Positions 25,315-38,525 of a stretch of 64,000 bases of DNA are shown here, piece after piece. The stretch lies in contig NC_060112.1 of assembly GCF_021155765.1 (NCBI RefSeq), positions 15,128,001 through 15,192,000 of the forward strand, in the 5' to 3' direction. The stretch's first letter is position 1; every line of letters starts with the position of its first letter. The position numbers were made by a program, and so were the translations under genes. Source of the stretch: Diprion similis (lineage: Eukaryota; Arthropoda; Insecta; Hymenoptera; Diprionidae). The notes beneath the pieces were generated by a model, which saw only the letters and a program-made list of their open reading frames with translations, did no database searches and was not told the DNA's origin.

Positions 25315-25398
25315 GATTCACAAACTGCTTAATCTAGCATTACGTGTGATATCAATCACCTGTACGAGGTAAGTCACCCATTCTGAGACAGGCTAGAC

Positions 25399-25724
25399 CA
25401 AGGGTCGGCAACCTGCGGCTCGCGAGCCACATGCGGCTCTTTGGATGTGAAGCTGCGGCTCTTTAGTTCCATACGCAAACATTATTTATTTCATAAAAAA
25501 CAAAAACATTTAAAAATCGTTCTGAATCGTTAACGAGGATTAGGCACCATTTCTATCTCTCAGCCACTTGTACTCGCTTTTCACCCCACCCCTCCCCCAT
25601 GACACGCGTCGTCATTGTCGTCAGTCCGTCGGAAGTAATCGAATTTTTGTGGCTCTTTAAAAATTTTGAAAGTTTGTAAATTGTAATTTTTTACTCTTCA
25701 GACTCAAAAGGTTTCCGAGCCCTA
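25399..25724. mobile_element. Non-autonomous hAT element with 8-bp target duplication
   Basis: The 326-bp element is flanked by perfect 8-bp direct repeats GGCTAGAC (25391-25398 and 25725-25732). The termini CAAGGGTCGGCAACC and (reverse complement of the right end) TAGGGCTCGGAAACC match at 11 of 15 positions. The subterminal GCGGCTCGCGAGCCACATG and repeated GCGGCTCTTT are typical of a widespread hAT MITE type. The 8-bp duplication is the hAT hallmark. It has no coding capacity. Confidence 0.88.
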
Positions 25725-25732
25725 GGCTAGAC

Positions 25733-26494
25733 GTTACGTTACAATTGTTACGTGCTTTCAAGTATGTAAATGAATCTCTGCAGACAGGAGAATTTCCTGA
25801 ACTTTAATTTGATCATAAATGTTACGTGTATTCTTTTTTAACACAAGTTAACGTTGGTAAAGGTAACATAATTCTTATTTGTATTAAGCGATATAGATAC
25901 AGAATGTCAAGGTAATATTTGACTGCCACGATCTAAGAAAATATATCTCGTGTATTGAAATACGTTTTTTCCTCCGTATTACATATTTGAGACTTCCTAG
26001 CCTCGTTTTAAACACAGTAAATTGTTGAACTCTCAGTAATCAAGATTGTAGGAATGCGTAGTTGGAAATTTAAACGTAATTACACTGTGCTCATCAGAAA
26101 TATTTTGACTTTCTTTTTCATCTATTAGTATAATATTGGATATTCAATCCAATTTAATTTTGATTTAGTTCGAAAAAAATATTCAATAAGTAGCCCAAGA
26201 AGATTCTATCAGAACATATTTTATTCATAATAAATGAGAATTCACATTTCAGATCAATTATAGTTGAAGATTATTCATACGTTTGTAGTATACTTTTGAG
26301 CAGACTGAAATTTGAAATATGCTTGCAATTTGTTTAGCTTTTCGAGGACATCCGAATCATATATGTATATTCATAATTGAGGTTGAATACAATGAACAAT
26401 ATAAACTACCTACAATAATAAGACGGAAATTATGGGATTGTGGGAAATTGTTTCTAGCGAGTGGCGATTTCGTTTTATGGTTGAAATAAGTGGT
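25733..26494. other. Intergenic, nothing recognised
   Basis: AT-rich sequence between the hAT element and the H2B 3' end, without supported features. Confidence 0.5.
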
Positions 26495-26510
26495 GGCCCT
26501 TAAAAGGGCC
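26495..26510 (-). terminator. Histone 3' stem-loop of H2B
   Basis: On the - strand this is GGCCCTTTTAAGGGCC followed by ACCA, the classical form. It lies only 24 nt after the H2B stop. Confidence 0.95.
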
Positions 26511-26533
26511 GATGAGTATTCAGGAGCAGATGC

Positions 26534-26905
26534 TCACTTGGAGCTGGTGTATTTGGTCACTGCTTTGGTTCCTTCACTGACAGCGTGCTTGGCAAGTTCA
26601 CCAGGTAACAAAAGTCGAACAGCAGTTTGAATTTCCCGAGACGTTATAGTGGAGCGTTTGTTGTAATGAGCAAGACGGGACGCCTCCGCAGCGATACGTT
26701 CAAAGATGTCATTGACAAAACTGTTCATGATGCTCATGGCTTTGCTCGATATTCCAGTATCAGGATGGACCTGCTTCAGGACTTTGTATATGTAGATGGC
26801 GTAACTTTCCTTCCTCTTACGCTTCTTCTTCTTGTCTCCCTTGGAAATATTTTTTTGGGCTTTTCCAGCCTTTTTCGCAGCTTTGCCACTAGCCTTAGGT
26901 GGCAT
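26534..26905 (-). CDS. H2B: Histone H2B
   Basis: The protein has 123 residues with no intron. The Lys-rich N tail ([19 protein letters not shown]) is followed by [19 protein letters not shown], the histone fold ([20 protein letters not shown]), [19 protein letters not shown] and the C-terminal helix ending [11 protein letters not shown], so the protein is complete and canonical. It pairs with H2A in the nucleosome. The gene is divergent from H2A with 285 bp between the two ATGs, the arrangement usual in insects, so both share one promoter region. The short 3'UTR and the stem-loop at 26495 mark it as replication-dependent. Confidence 0.98.
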   Translation of the reverse strand: MPPKASGKAAKKAGKAQKNISKGDKKKKRKRKESYAIYIYKVLKQVHPDTGISSKAMSIMNSFVNDIFERIAAEASRLAHYNKRSTITSREIQTAVRLLLPGELAKHAVSEGTKAVTKYTSSK

Positions 26906-27565
<660 letters not shown>

Positions 27566-27596
27566 TGCGTTAATTGGTTACGCCCTACACACCACC

Positions 27597-27636
27597 GGCC
27601 CTTTTCAGGGCCACTAAATTATCGAAAGCGAAAGAA
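27597..27636 (+). terminator. Histone 3' stem-loop and downstream element of H2A
   Basis: GGCCCTTTTCAGGGCC at 27597-27612 is the metazoan consensus. The purine-rich CGAAAGCGAAAGAA at 27623-27636 is the expected U7 snRNA binding element, so cleavage should fall between the two. Confidence 0.95.
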
Positions 27637-28990
27637 TTTATCACTCCCAACACGTGGTTAATGTCAGCCGATCTATGGATAGTCGATTATTATACAGTGC
27701 GTGTATCACGCACTACGAATACACCCCTGCTAATACCTATCTAAACAAATATCAACACCACTTGGTGTGTAACATACGTTTACAATTTCTATATGATATA
27801 GGAAATCATTGATCGTCTGAATTTAACTTGAATATCTCGTCGAGTAGCAGAACCGCCATCACTGTACACTGGATCTGATTTTCATCTACTTTCTACTCGA
27901 CATGTATTCACCTATTCGAGGTTTTTTATAAATATAACCATCCGACTATTCGTTCGTTCATGTTCCCGCTCTTGTAGGAAGTTTTTAGCTGCTCAAACTT
28001 GTGAACCGATGGCGTCTAGGGGTGGATATAGTCAGCCCCCTTTGCTTGGAAACGCCAGATGTTTTGGAATACACGTACATCCGGCGTACCTTCGTAAGGA
28101 CACTGAACAAATTTTTTCTACCTGAGTAGGTATACGTGAACAGTCCTTCTGTTGGGTTTTGGACTGTTTCCTGCATGGAGCTAATTGAATGTTTATCACC
28201 AACGAGTTATCGCTTCCTAAATTATCAGGCAGCAATAACTAGAATCGAATTCACAGGAATACAGATGACTCACCCCTAATTCTTGCCTGACAGAAGGGAA
28301 ACAATTGATCCGGAATGCTACTGTGCAGCGCGCATGCCTGCTCCGGTAGTCGTCAATACTTGCAAGAATTGGAGTTCGTGGTTGAGTAGTCCGTACATAT
28401 TTTCTGTAATGCGTTTTGGGATTTTTCTACATAGGATCGCCCTACGCCGGGTAGAATTGTTACTATATGAGTACATCTTTGATCTTCCAAGAAATTGGTG
28501 AACAAGTATTTCGCCAAAGTGGCGTGCATAGCGTACATTATACGTGCATCTGTTAGCGTATTAATCTACCACTTCGTTGATCCAACTTGATCAGGAAAAG
28601 TAGCAGTTTTCAACGATTTTGGCCGGACATCCTTCCAAGATTCATAATTTTTCTTACCGAATATGTACAGTATTGGTTGCTTTCAACAAAGAAATCCGTG
28701 TAAGTGAAAAATGCTAACCGTGTTTGTCATCATTTCAAAATTTTCACAAGAATCGAGCATTAAAATGCGAAGTTCTCAAATACACTGTGCAACGGAAATA
28801 ATAATAAAAATGAATTGCACATTACATGAGCGCTATGAATCATAAATTCAAGCAAACTGACCGTATCGAGTAAAGTAATAATTTACTATTTAGAATTCAC
28901 TGTTGCATACAACGACTAATCCAAGAATCGATGGAATATAGCTGTCACTTGATGTGAAATTCGGTTCTTTTGTAATGGACTAATATTGTT
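27637..28990. other. Intergenic between H2A and second H4
   Basis: No gene recognised on either strand. Short open frames here have no family signature. There is no H3 sequence. Confidence 0.55.
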
Positions 28991-29006
28991 GGCCCTAAAA
29001 AGGGCC
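28991..29006 (-). terminator. Histone 3' stem-loop of the second H4 gene
   Basis: On the - strand this is GGCCCTTTTTAGGGCC, 42 nt after the stop. Sequence and distance are the same as for the first H4, and the following bases (AACAATATTAGTCCA) are shared too. Confidence 0.94.
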
Positions 29007-29047
29007 GATTTTTTTTTCTTTTTGCCTGGTCATAAAAGCGCTGCCGT

Positions 29048-29368
<321 letters not shown>

Positions 29369-29467
29369 TTATCGGTAGAGACTTGGATATCCGTGGATTT
29401 GCTATTACGAGTCGGTCTCAGGCCAACTCGAGGTTGCAACTGTGGTCTGGTGCACGCTGTGCGCGCT

Positions 29468-29516
29468 CTTTATTCGGTCAAAAGCCACGATCCCCACCAC
29501 TGCTCTGTCGACCAAT
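29468..29516 (-). promoter_or_regulatory. H4 (copy 2) promoter boxes
   Basis: On the - strand GAATAAAG (29475-29468) is a TATA-like box about 109 bp before the ATG. CCAAT within TGTCGACCAATCAGCGC (read on +) starts 37 bp beyond. Spacing and the GTCGACCAAT core match the first H4 gene. Confidence 0.6.
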
Positions 29517-29579
29517 CAGCGCAACGCACGATGCACAGCCTGAGAGTTGATCGTGAGGACTTGTGCGTTCAAATATTGT

Positions 29580-30911
29580 AAAGAATAACCGTTAATCGTA
29601 AGATTTGGCATATTATCCGATGTATAGACTCGACTTCAGTCTGGTACGGAACGTCGAAGAAATAGGATAAAATTCTTCCACCATAAGATCACGATCATAT
29701 GGATGATCAAAATCAAAGACTTGTTGAATTATAATAATATAGAATAACATGTAATTATATTTGTGAGCATTTGCACAGCCTCGTTTTACGAAGTAAAATG
29801 TAGATTCCCTCCGGGTATCTAACTGTGAGAGTACCCAGTGTTAAAAATTTGACGTACAAGTATATTATTTAAATATTATCGATCTTCCGAGCATCACCCG
29901 GCATCCAATTTTCAACAGGATCCAAAAACTCATATCCATGGTCGTTAGAAACTGAAGAAAGCTTGAATTTCGCCGGCATTTTGAAATTTGGTGATCAGTG
30001 CGTTTTATGGATACTCTGCCAGTATCGTATCTCGGAGACCGAAAATGCCTGTTTGAACGGCCACCGGATGCAGATTATATAACAGATCGTCTTCGTCGAA
30101 CATTTGAAGAAATATCTCAGATTTTGGCAAAAAACTTCTTCAATCTTATAACAATGACGAAAATCGCGAAATCTCATCGTACTTGGGTATTTTGTAATCA
30201 GTGTAAATACATTTTACGGATCTCACCGGAGGTATCATCTGCATCATTTACCGTGTATAGAACACGGAGAAAGAAACGACTTACTCTACTTTTTTGATAA
30301 AAAAAATTAATGATAATTTGCGGAAAATCTCGTTACTAATCGTATGTGTATACAACGCCCACAACCGAGCCCATAACACAGCTAACAAAAATTTGTAGCA
30401 GCATTCAATTCTCTCGTCCTCGAATTCAAGAGGTAAGAGAAAACTGACAACGGTCGTAACAGAAAAACGCACGAGATAAAAGCGACTTACGGTATTAGAA
30501 TACAGCATTCCAAGTAACAGAGACTGAGATCATCTATGACATTGGAAATGTTGAACTTGATATTTTCACATAATCAAGTTCAGTCACATTCTTGGACTGC
30601 CCGCACGATTAAAACGAACATCTGGAGAAATGAGGTGGTTAGGTGACTATCCGATACGTGGGAGTGACATATACCATGTATATGTATAATAACCAGGTAA
30701 GTTGCCATTGATTCCCTCGCCCCGCTGTGCCACGTGTACGAATGTTATCACAAACCTCCAAGATTAGATACGGTCTGCCACCTCATTTAGTCCGACTCAC
30801 CGATGGCTGAGTTAATTATCCGCGGTCGCTGGAGCCCTGCTGTTTCTGGTTCTTGTTGTTCTCGTATACACACAGATTTTTTGGGGGGTGGTTAAGTGGT
30901 GAGGGGTGACA
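29580..30911. other. Intergenic upstream of the transporter gene
   Basis: This holds an open frame of about 97 codons from the ATG at 30007 to 30297 (+) that I do not recognise and do not call. The last few hundred bases must contain the transporter promoter and 5'UTR, but no clear TATA box was seen. Confidence 0.45.
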
Positions 30912-33900
30912 ATGCCCCGTACTCAACGTCTTCATTTGGACAACGTGGTCACGTCGATGGCGGAATTAGGCCCCACAATTCCCGATGGCGGCTATTCCTG
31001 GCTCGTGTTTATCGGTATTATCATGATTCAGGTAAGCGTCTCGCCCGTGTTATACGCTAAATCTCAAAGCTGTGCAGATAACAAGATGAAATATTAAAAT
31101 AAATAAGAAAGCTTAAACGGATTTCTTTCTGCACGTTATTCGAAGCATAGCAGAGTAGGTTCGATCACCTGTTAATCCAGTAACATAATAATGCTAAGAC
31201 ATTAATTGCAATGTAAGGAACTGCTAGCCTCGTAGTTAAAAAATATGCGACTGTGAATAATTAAATTTATGAGATGAATGCTCGGATTTAGTCGTTAATG
31301 GACTAGGTATCCACTATCTCATAATGTAAGTTGCACCGAAATCAATTTATTATCGTGTTACAGTGTACTGATTTCTGGTGAAATTAGTGTCACGTACATT
31401 ATTGATGATTTGCAAGTTTATCCAGTTTACTACGATGTCAGCCTCATTATGAGGATCTAACGATAACCTCATTACGGATTCCACATCCATATAACTCCGG
31501 TAGGTACAGATAATACGCGGTTCATAATTTTTCGTGAATTAGCTCAGATAAAAAAAATAATCTAGATAATATCCAGTGTGGTATTTTCAAATTATACCAC
31601 ACATCGTTAAGTGGGTGCTTTTTCCTGAAACCTTTTACCTTTCACAGAAATTGCATTCGAAATAATCGCCATCTCACATACACAAACGTCTGTAGCACTC
31701 AATACCTATTTAACAAATCCATGTTTAAGGTTCGCACATTTGCAGATCACGGTTCCTAGTGTCCTGTCGATGTACGGCGTCGTCTTGAGTTATTTGCACA
31801 GTGATGCGGAACCAGATATCTATCTTTGGAAAGGGAGCGTCACCCTTACGCCGATACTGTTTATCGCTTTCTGGAGTTTGGCCGGTAATTGGAACACCTT
31901 ATAGTATGACATTAAAATTTATTCGAATACTCCAGTAGCTAACTAGATTATTCCAATTTTACAACCCACGTACGTATGACTTTCGATAGTTTTCCGATGA
32001 ACTATCTTTTCATTAGTTTGGAATTTTGTAGAATTCGTTTAATACAGTGTACTAGTACTAAATACGAAATGTTTTTATTTCATTCGTGGAAAAGTAAAAC
32101 CTGAGGAAGTCGTTGTGTTTTGAGGGTTGTAGTTCTAATATTCTACGATTCTTTATTTTTTGTAATCTGAAAACAATAGCCAAAGTAATTAATAATTAAA
32201 TCCTAAAACAGGGAGGAATTTTTTTTAAATGAAATTAAAAAGCATGTACAGCGAAGTGCAGTATCTCTTCACGACGCGCTTTACTTTCATATTACCTTGA
32301 TCATAACGACCGACTGCATGGAAAAATGTGCAGCTGTCCAAACACACTTCTTACTTTGAGCCTGGAAATACATACGGAATAACAAATAAAAAATATCCGT
32401 GCTTGATATATTGTGTAAAACTTCATATAATACTGTACTAGTCTATCGTAGAATTCTTTATGTCATCCGTCAGTACTATTAATTTCGAATTTCTCGTCAG
32501 ATCCATGGAGCCGTACGATTGTAAACCTTGCCACAGTTCCACGTTTCGTGGGACTGATAGGAGTAGCTCTGCTTTCGATCGGTATCCTAGCATCGGGGTA
32601 CCTCGAGACAGGAGGAGTCGGAGCTTATCTTGCGCGATTGAGTGCTGGCGCTGTTATGGGGATAGGGGCAAGCATGGTGTTGTTGCAGAGCGAGAATCTC
32701 CTACGAAGACATTTCCGGACGAAATTAGTCCTAGTATTGACATTGAAGCGAATATCGTTTTCTCTTGGCATTGCGATGATGCCTGGATATGCCTACATCC
32801 TGTTGCAAAAGACCGGACTTCAAACGGGCCTCCTGCTGCTTTCCACGGCCCTCTTACCTGCCATCCTTGGTGCCTGTTCCTTCGACGCCCCGGTTCTCCG
32901 AAGAACAACGCCGTATAGTCTACTTCTCTCCGAAGAGGACAACGAATTGAGCATTCGGGAAACCCCCCATGAGACACTGAGTTTTCCGAATCCGGAGGAA
33001 GAAGTCAGAAATGAAATGGAAGAAAATGATGCGACAACTCCCGGAGATCCAATACCAACACCTCTTTTCAGCGAAGGGAGTAATTCGTACTCTTACGACG
33101 AGCCGGAGGATGATATAAATCTATTCGTCACCCCGATTGGTGTTTCTGCGACCACCTGGTCAGAAGAATTTCAAGCACTGCGACTGATCAAGTTCTGGAG
33201 TGCCGTTGTCGCTTGGTTTTCCATCAAGGGCTGCGCATTTTCCCTCCTTGTGCTTTCTCCGTCTATGGCCCTCACCCAAGGCCAGGGATTCACCACCCTC
33301 GGTCAGTCCATCACCTTGACTACCGTCATCGGTCTAGGGACGTTTTTACCTGGTGCAGCTTCTTATTGGAGCCCCAAGACTGCGCGATGGCGAAGCGTTT
33401 ATTTTGGAACCATGTGCTGGCTTGGGAGCGCTGCGCTCTGGGGTGAGCAATACCCAATTAATTATATTTAAAGCAACCGGAAGTAAGCAAAAAAGCCATG
33501 TTAGTGGCCCTCTGTAAACATTGCACATTCTTGATTAGAGATTATTCCTGACGTACTTATATAAGATGTTAATTTTTTACAACAGGAATCGTTTCCAGCA
33601 GTAGGCATGCGTGGTTCTTGCTTTGGGCTTTCGTTGGAGGAGTGAGTATGGGCGGTTGTTCTGTTGCGGAGGAGAGTGCACTTCGTGATTTACTCGGAGC
33701 AACGGGTACCAATAGAGCACTCACAGGACTCAACATGATTGTGGGACTGGCTTTGCTGTTTCTAATATTTATTGAGGGTAAGAAATGCGTAGATATATCG
33801 TATCACGTTGCATGCTAACACAGTGAAAAATAATAGCGAAAAATTACTATGTACGCTTGAAAATTCGAAAGAAGGTTTCGCTGTCGTTATAAACGCGAAT

Positions 33901-34043
33901 AATGTAAAATTCTAACTTCAATTCTCGTTTCAGATTTCTCAACGTGCCTACGAATTGTGTCGATTGCTGAACTCGTAGGAGGTGGATACTGGATTCTTAC
34001 GCCATGCTTTGGTGCGTTGCGGGCGCGATGGCCAAAGCGGTGA
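30912..34043 (+). CDS. Monocarboxylate-transporter-like MFS protein, frameshifted in exon 2
   Basis: Exons are 30912-31031, 31746-31885, 32501-33442, 33586-33777 and 33934-34043 (stop TGA). All have good GT-AG borders. MCT-family proteins are 12-helix carriers of monocarboxylates or related small molecules in the plasma membrane. The first exon has the family signature TIPDGGYSWLVF before helix 1. Helix 3 (RFVGLIGVALLSIGILASGY), a charged central loop rich in Glu, Asp and Pro (about 70 residues), and C-terminal helices follow. The summed exon length is 1,504 nt (3n+1). The family reading changes frame within exon 2 at a run of four T (31860-31863): PILF before it, then IAFWSLADPWSR in the next frame, which is the one exon 3 continues. 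Without one T the product is about 500 residues. The start is the first in-frame ATG. The substrate is unknown. Confidence 0.82.
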
Positions 34044-35279
34044 TATAGATTTAAATATAAGCTAATTGTAAGTGTAGACATAAATTTGTATACCCGAATC
34101 AGTCTAATTGTAAGTCGAACAATATGTAATTTGTAATTTGAATAGTTTATATTTTTCAATACAAGACAATTAGTTTTCTATTTACATTCAGATTATTAAT
34201 AATAATTATTGACAAAATGGGATGCCTTTAGACTGATACAATTATGAGTTCGTGACTCTGACTGACATAAGTATTTTAAAGTATAGTTACGTTGTCTAGA
34301 ACGAATATGATCGTGTTCGGATAAATAAGAGGTTGAAAAACCACCTGCAGTTTACATTAGATAAGAGTGGATGATTATCAGAAGAATGACGGAGTCCGGA
34401 AAAAAATCAAATGCTATCCTTTATTGAGTCTGGTTATATAATTAAATTCGATATCTTTTATTTTCTCTCAGCTATGTAATTGTGTAGGGATAGTTAATTG
34501 AAAAATAATTTACTCCACTGCATATTACATCAAGTAGTCATTCGAGCTAGCTTTATATCAGAGAAGCATATCACTTTGTTAGTTTACTGATATGAACATA
34601 CTTTGTGTATTTTGAAAAAATGATCGAAAAACTCAATCTATATTTTATACGAAATGCACCAACGCACGTAGATATGTTAAGGTATAAAGTATGAGTTACT
34701 GTAAATGCGAATGACATTCTTTGAGAAATTACAAACTAATAAGTGATTTTTGATTTAACTAAATTTATAAATAAACTGTACACAGTACCTTGTAGAATAT
34801 GTTCGTAAATTTTTACATAGATATATAACGTAATTTTCTACAAAATGGGATAATTTCGTGATTACATTATAAAAATGTAAACTGTCACATGCATTAAAAC
34901 TCTGATGCTTAGTTAACTAGCATATTCGAATCTGTATCATAATGATAATAATAATTGAAAGAAAATTAATCCAAGTTGATAACAGTTGCCAAACAGAAAT
35001 TTCTTCCGCATACAACGGAAATACTTCTCAATAACGAGCTGCACGTATTCCTCTAAAAATCTCCCAAGCTTTGCTACGATTTCTCAAATACGAATTCCGC
35101 ATTTTGTGGTTCCTGCAAACAAAAATGAGCAAAACATCCTTTCGTTGGTATTTTAAAACGATGTTCATAGAACTACTATTGGAAAATTTATCTGTAATAT
35201 ATTCACCTGTAATCCTTGAGTATCACTTCTTAACAGTTAAATCGAACATTAAACTTTTTTCTAATGCAGTCAGTTTGTA
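34044..35279. other. Convergent intergenic region (transporter and SCYL2 3' ends)
   Basis: AT-rich sequence that must hold both 3'UTRs. A poly(A) signal AATAAA for the transporter is at 34770-34775. On the - strand a candidate for SCYL2 (TTTATT read on +) lies near 34419. No other feature was seen. Confidence 0.5.
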
Positions 35280-38200
35280 TTAGCTAAGTAAGTCCATGAT
35301 GTCTTGTGTGGATAGATTCGGAGTCGTTTGTGGTTGGGATACAAGAGGTTGAGACATCCCCTGTGCGCCTCCTTCCGGTCTCCATTGTGGCCTTATTCCA
35401 GAATTTATAGATGATCCCCAATTCTGACCTATATTTTGATTGACTCTAGTCTGATTCCAGCTTGGCGCAGATTGTTGAGATCCCCCCCAATTCATATTTG
35501 GATTCATTCCGTTTGAACCCCAACCTGACATTGGGTTTTGACCAGTTTGTGGTCCAGCCGTGATTGCTAGACCACCCCACTGAGTTTGACTGTTTGTCAT
35601 GCCGTTTGTCATTCCCGTGTTTCCCCAAGACGGAGACTGCAATGCCGCGTAATTTGATTCAGAACTTGAAGACTTCGTTAAGGGTTTGTTCAGCTGATTT
35701 AAATTATTTTGTAAAAGCGTGTCTGTTAGATCTTTCGGCTTAGATTTCACAGGTTGAACAATTGGCTTTGGAGCCATTGGCGCTTGAGCTTGCAGTCTTT
35801 GATGTGCTTCTTGTTGCTGGACAAGTCTGAAATAAAAAATTTGATTCAATGAAACGATTTATTCACGAACTATGTATGAATGAAGAAGAATTCTGAGAAC
35901 TATTACAAGACTTCATCTCAATGCACATAACTTATTGGAAAATTATTAACGAAAAAATACCCTTGTACATGGCCATTACTCACTTTTGCTTTTCTTGTAG
36001 GCTGAGTACTTTTGTGTCATTGCTTGTTTTGGCTACAGCAGTAGGTGGTGGTGCTAGTTCAATTCCAGCGAATGTGTCACTCAAACTACTAGAGATAGGA
36101 TTGCCAGCTTGTGAAAGAGCCTGATCAAATTGTTGAGCTTCCTTTCGGACAGCATCCAGTTGACGGAGAGCTTCACGATGCTCAGAGGTAACTCTTGTCA
36201 CCATATCTCCCACAAGCGAAGCAAGTGTTTCAAATTGCGTGGGACTCAGTCCTGGCTCAACGCAGAATGGAAGCAGAAATGGCAGAATTCGAGTTGCCAG
36301 CATTTCCTTACTCATGCCCAACTTGCTGTGGGTCAGTACCAGCTTGTAAATACCTGTAAGTCGTAAGGTTACAATTGTCTGGCTTTTGTTAGTCTATGAT
36401 TGGACGAATTTGTGGAATTAGCTCAGCAATATAACTTGCTTAAATTACAACTAACTTCTTACCTATAATAGCCATCAAAACGGCTGGTTCACCAGAATGT
36501 GGGACTTCTTGTAGAAATGGAAGAATTTGATCTAGAATCAACCACTTGTCCAAGTGGTCTAGCATTTTAGCAAGGCACAGAAGACAATTCACCCTCACGC
36601 CCAAGTTGGTACCACCTTTACTTGCTAGGCATAATTTTTTAATTCTAGGTAAAATTGCATTTTTCATTGACGGTCCATCGATCAAGTTGGCTATTGAAGG
36701 GAGCGCAGCAAGACAGAGCTCTTGTAGCTGTTCCCAATCGGAATCTAGAGCTCTTGTAAGCAGAGGCAGGACATCATTTCTGATCGCATCAGCCGGGCAC
36801 AATTTCAGCAGTAGATCGACGCGTTGCAGTAAAACTAAACTGACCTATGAGAATGGAAGAGTTACAAATTAAATTATATGATAGTTTTAAAAGATATTTC
36901 AACAGGTAAATAATCAATGTAAAGGAAATCAAACCTGTGGTGGGTCTTCCAGTGCCAACACGGGTTTTAGATTGGGTAAAATGTGTTCCTTGAATTCTTC
37001 GGCAGTACCATTTTCTGATACTTGTAGTACACTTGGGAGGACAAAAGGCACCATTGGAGCATTAACAAATTCTTTGTAGAGGGCAGGTAATACTCTGTGC
37101 AGGGCAACTCTGTGCGGCAGTTGCTTTATTACTTTTGGCAAACCTTTGTAAAACTGGGACTTTTGTAGATTGTCCCATTGAAAGAGTTTGTCCAGATAGT
37201 TCAATGTCCGCACTCCAATATCAGTGAAGTAATCAATCTGGAAAAATTCATTACAGTCAATTTCAAATTTTCTTTAGAATTTTGATAGATGAAGACGCAG
37301 CATCCTCGTACCTTAATAAATTGATGCGCATCTGGTCTCAGTTCAGGATTATTGCTCAGCATGAGTTTTGTAGTATCTCTTAGTGGTTCAGGAATGTGAC
37401 TAAGTTTAGATGAGGAAAGGGAGGTCTTCAGATCTCCCAAAAAGCGTCTGCATTTCGACGGATCTCCATGACATTCGTTCAGTGGACGGCCTCCTGGTGA
37501 ATGTAAGACATACACAAGCATGCCTAGCGAAAAAATATCACTAGGCGGACTGCAGCTGCCTGCAATTGCACACTCCGGTGCTAGATAATCTAAAGCTGGT
37601 TGTGCTATACTCGGTATCGTTGGATCATAATCTGCATATGACCACGATGGCTGGAAAAATTGAACAGTGAATAGATAATATTTGGTATATAGTAAAGGCA
37701 GTAAAATTTGGTCACTCAAACTGTAAATATGAATTTCAATAACTTTGAAATTAACTTTAGAAAAGCATCCAATCTTGGATAGAAAACACTCAAATTCACA
37801 GAGTTTCGAACATATTAGAATAACTTATAACTTTGATTAATGTTTAATACCTGTTTATCGTTCGGGCTCTGATTAACAGCGCAGAAATCGAATCCAAAAA
37901 TTTTCCAAGCTCCGTGTCCATTGATCATGATGGCCTCTGGACACAAATTTCTGTGCAGCAGTTTGACATCGGTATGGAGAAAGGCTAAACCTTCCCCTAG
38001 CTGCATAAGTCCGTAGCGAATTTCAACATCAAGTAGTTTATAATCTCTTAAAGCAGCTGGCGTTGGTTGAGGTACATTTTCAAGCCGGCCTAGCACATTA
38101 GCAAGGCTTGCAAAGACTGGTTCAGTAGCAAAGGCTAAACTGTCCCGCGACTCTTCTAGCGGATGCTGAACTATGAGAACCTGAGGATGCCGGAGTTTTG

Positions 38201-38525
38201 TGATTTGAGTAACCCCACGTCTAAGAGAATCAAGAACAGCTTCACGCTCAACTTTTCCAGACCATCGGTCTAGCTGGCGTTTCTCAAAGACAAATATAGC
38301 TGCTTCCTGTTTGGTTGATTTTTTGTAACCACTGTAAACCTTCCATAGCAAGCCTGGACCAGCGCTGCCCACGTGGGCAGTTGCTTCGAATTCTCTGGTT
38401 ACTGGATTTCCAGGCAGAACACTTGACAGTTGGGAGAGACCATAAGCTGTACTGTTAACAGTGTTGCTTATAGTATTGCTTATGGTGTTGCTTACTGTGT
38501 TTCGGAGCTTGTTCAAGACGTCCAT
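35280..38525 (-). CDS. SCYL2: SCY1-like protein 2 (CVAK104) pseudokinase
   Basis: Exons (- strand) are 38525-37851, 37650-37312, 37237-36935, 36844-36463, 36353-35984 and 35826-35280, all in phase with GT-AG borders, giving about 871 residues (vertebrate proteins are about 930). SCYL2 binds clathrin and AP2 and acts in TGN/endosome sorting. The N-terminal kinase-like domain has NPVTREFEATAHVGSAGPG, KKSTKQEAAIFVFEKRQLD, LRHPQVLIVQHPLEESRD and TEPVFASLANVLG. The catalytic loop reads LLHRNLCPEAI (HRN instead of HRD) and the DFG site reads GFDFC, so it is a pseudokinase, as in the family. HEAT-like repeats follow (about residues 330-650), then a Gln/Glu-rich probable coiled coil and a Gly/Asn/Gln/Trp-rich tail ending STQDIMDLLS, a possible clathrin/adaptor-binding end. 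The N terminus contains a short NTISNTISNT repeat. Confidence 0.95.

Noticed and set aside
30007..30297. 97-codon open frame upstream of the transporter
   Set aside because: No recognised domain, no splice or promoter evidence; length is compatible with chance in this composition.
32460..32918. 152-codon open frame overlapping the transporter's third exon
   Set aside because: Its composition is Ser/Arg/Cys-rich without family signature, while the other frame encodes clear transporter helices. It is a shadow, though it is what an uncorrected exon 2 would run into.
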